From Rhodospirillaceae bacterium LM-1 (GTDB lineage Bacteria; Pseudomonadota; Alphaproteobacteria; Rhodospirillales; WMHbin7): 64,000 nt of DNA. The notes below the pieces were generated by a model. The model worked only from the letters and a program-made list of their open reading frames with translations, searched no databases and was not told the origin of the DNA. Below, in pieces: positions 63,827 to 64,000 of the stretch (positions are counted from its first letter, which is position 1; each line of letters starts with the position of its first letter). Position numbers and translations under genes: made by a program. The DNA lies in assembly GCA_902725215.1 (NCBI GenBank), contig CACUVI010000026.1:248001-312000 (forward strand), written 5' to 3'.

Positions 63827-64000
63827 ATGGGCCTGGAAACGCACATCGCCAGACGTGGTAGCCGCTACTATTTCCGCATTCGGGTGCCCGACGATCTGAT
63901 CGGCTTCTTCGGGCGGCGCGAACTCAAGCGGTCGCTGGGAACGGCAAGCCAAAGGGAAGCCCGATTCCGCGCTTTACAGCTTCGCCAAATCGCCTATACC
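63827..64000 (+). CDS. Tyrosine recombinase/integrase N-terminus (partial, runs off the window)
   Basis: 58 residues are visible from the ATG at 63827 (GAGGTGGG upstream). The pattern [18 protein letters not shown] and [24 protein letters not shown] is the N-terminal arm-binding domain of phage-type integrases (DUF6538 type). The catalytic domain lies outside. Its place 84 bases after a tRNA-Ser is classic for an integrated element using the tRNA 3' end as attachment site. Confidence 0.83.
   Translation, partial: MGLETHIARRGSRYYFRIRVPDDLIGFFGRRELKRSLGTASQREARFRALQLRQIAYT

Overview
This 64-kb window reads as the chromosome of a GC-rich alphaproteobacterium, most likely of the Rhodospirillales (Magnetospirillum/Azospirillum-like). 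The evidence is indirect: an Irr-type Fur regulator, an ihfB-lapA-trpF order, an RpoH of alphaproteobacterial type, a heterotetrameric sarcosine-oxidase-type operon, a YlxR/L7Ae-like fusion in the nusA-infB operon, and one copy of a palindromic repeat family common in alphaproteobacteria. No species is claimed.

Positions 734-19618 hold a complete [NiFe]-hydrogenase region on the plus strand. It begins with a soluble H2 sensor (hupU-hupV). A 327-base control region follows, with a textbook sigma-54 promoter and an upstream palindrome array. Next comes a group 1c (E. coli Hyd-2-like) membrane uptake hydrogenase, hybO-A-B-C. After a terminator and a palindromic repeat comes a translationally coupled chain of maturation genes: hybD, hypC, hupK, hypA, hypB, a short hypF, a second hypC, hypD, hypE and hypX. 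The chain ends with the NtrC-type regulator hupR and the kinase hupT. The sensor, kinase, regulator, target promoter, enzyme and maturation factors are therefore all linked: H2 seen by HupUV should modulate HupT/HupR, which would act at the sigma-54 promoter of hybO.

Positions 19584-26325 (minus) carry trpF, lapA, ihfB, a CHASE-like/PAS histidine kinase, rpoH and a membrane diguanylate cyclase broken by one frameshift. Positions 26432-30062 hold a CoA-transferase, rpmE and a membrane class III nucleotide cyclase. Positions 30128-38042 (plus) form a C1/methylamine-type cluster: soxBDAG-like genes, an XRE-cupin regulator, a GlnT/GMAS-like glutamine synthetase and purU. Then come irr, a nitronate-monooxygenase-like gene and a glycerophosphodiesterase, followed by the conserved translation/RNA operon (minus) rimP-nusA-ylxR-infB-rbfA-truB-rpsO-pnp at 40941-50142. 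A promoter and a U7 intrinsic terminator lie in front of rimP.

Positions 50380-63445 are mixed: an FkbM methyltransferase, a RelE/HigA-type toxin-antitoxin pair, a VanX-like dipeptidase, tsaB, a b-type cytochrome, a TPP riboswitch with thiC, a LysM protein, a second toxin-antitoxin pair (BrnT plus an HTH antitoxin), an unknown 348-residue protein, a hydroxyacid-oxoacid-transhydrogenase-like dehydrogenase, a VOC protein, a NifX-like protein and a GH17-GT2 glucan synthase-like protein. The second toxin-antitoxin pair sits between perfect 18-bp direct repeats. The two pairs share a nearly identical operator.

The window ends at a tRNA-Ser(GGA) gene followed 84 bases later by the start of a tyrosine-integrase-like gene. 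This is the likely left edge of an integrated element that continues beyond the window.
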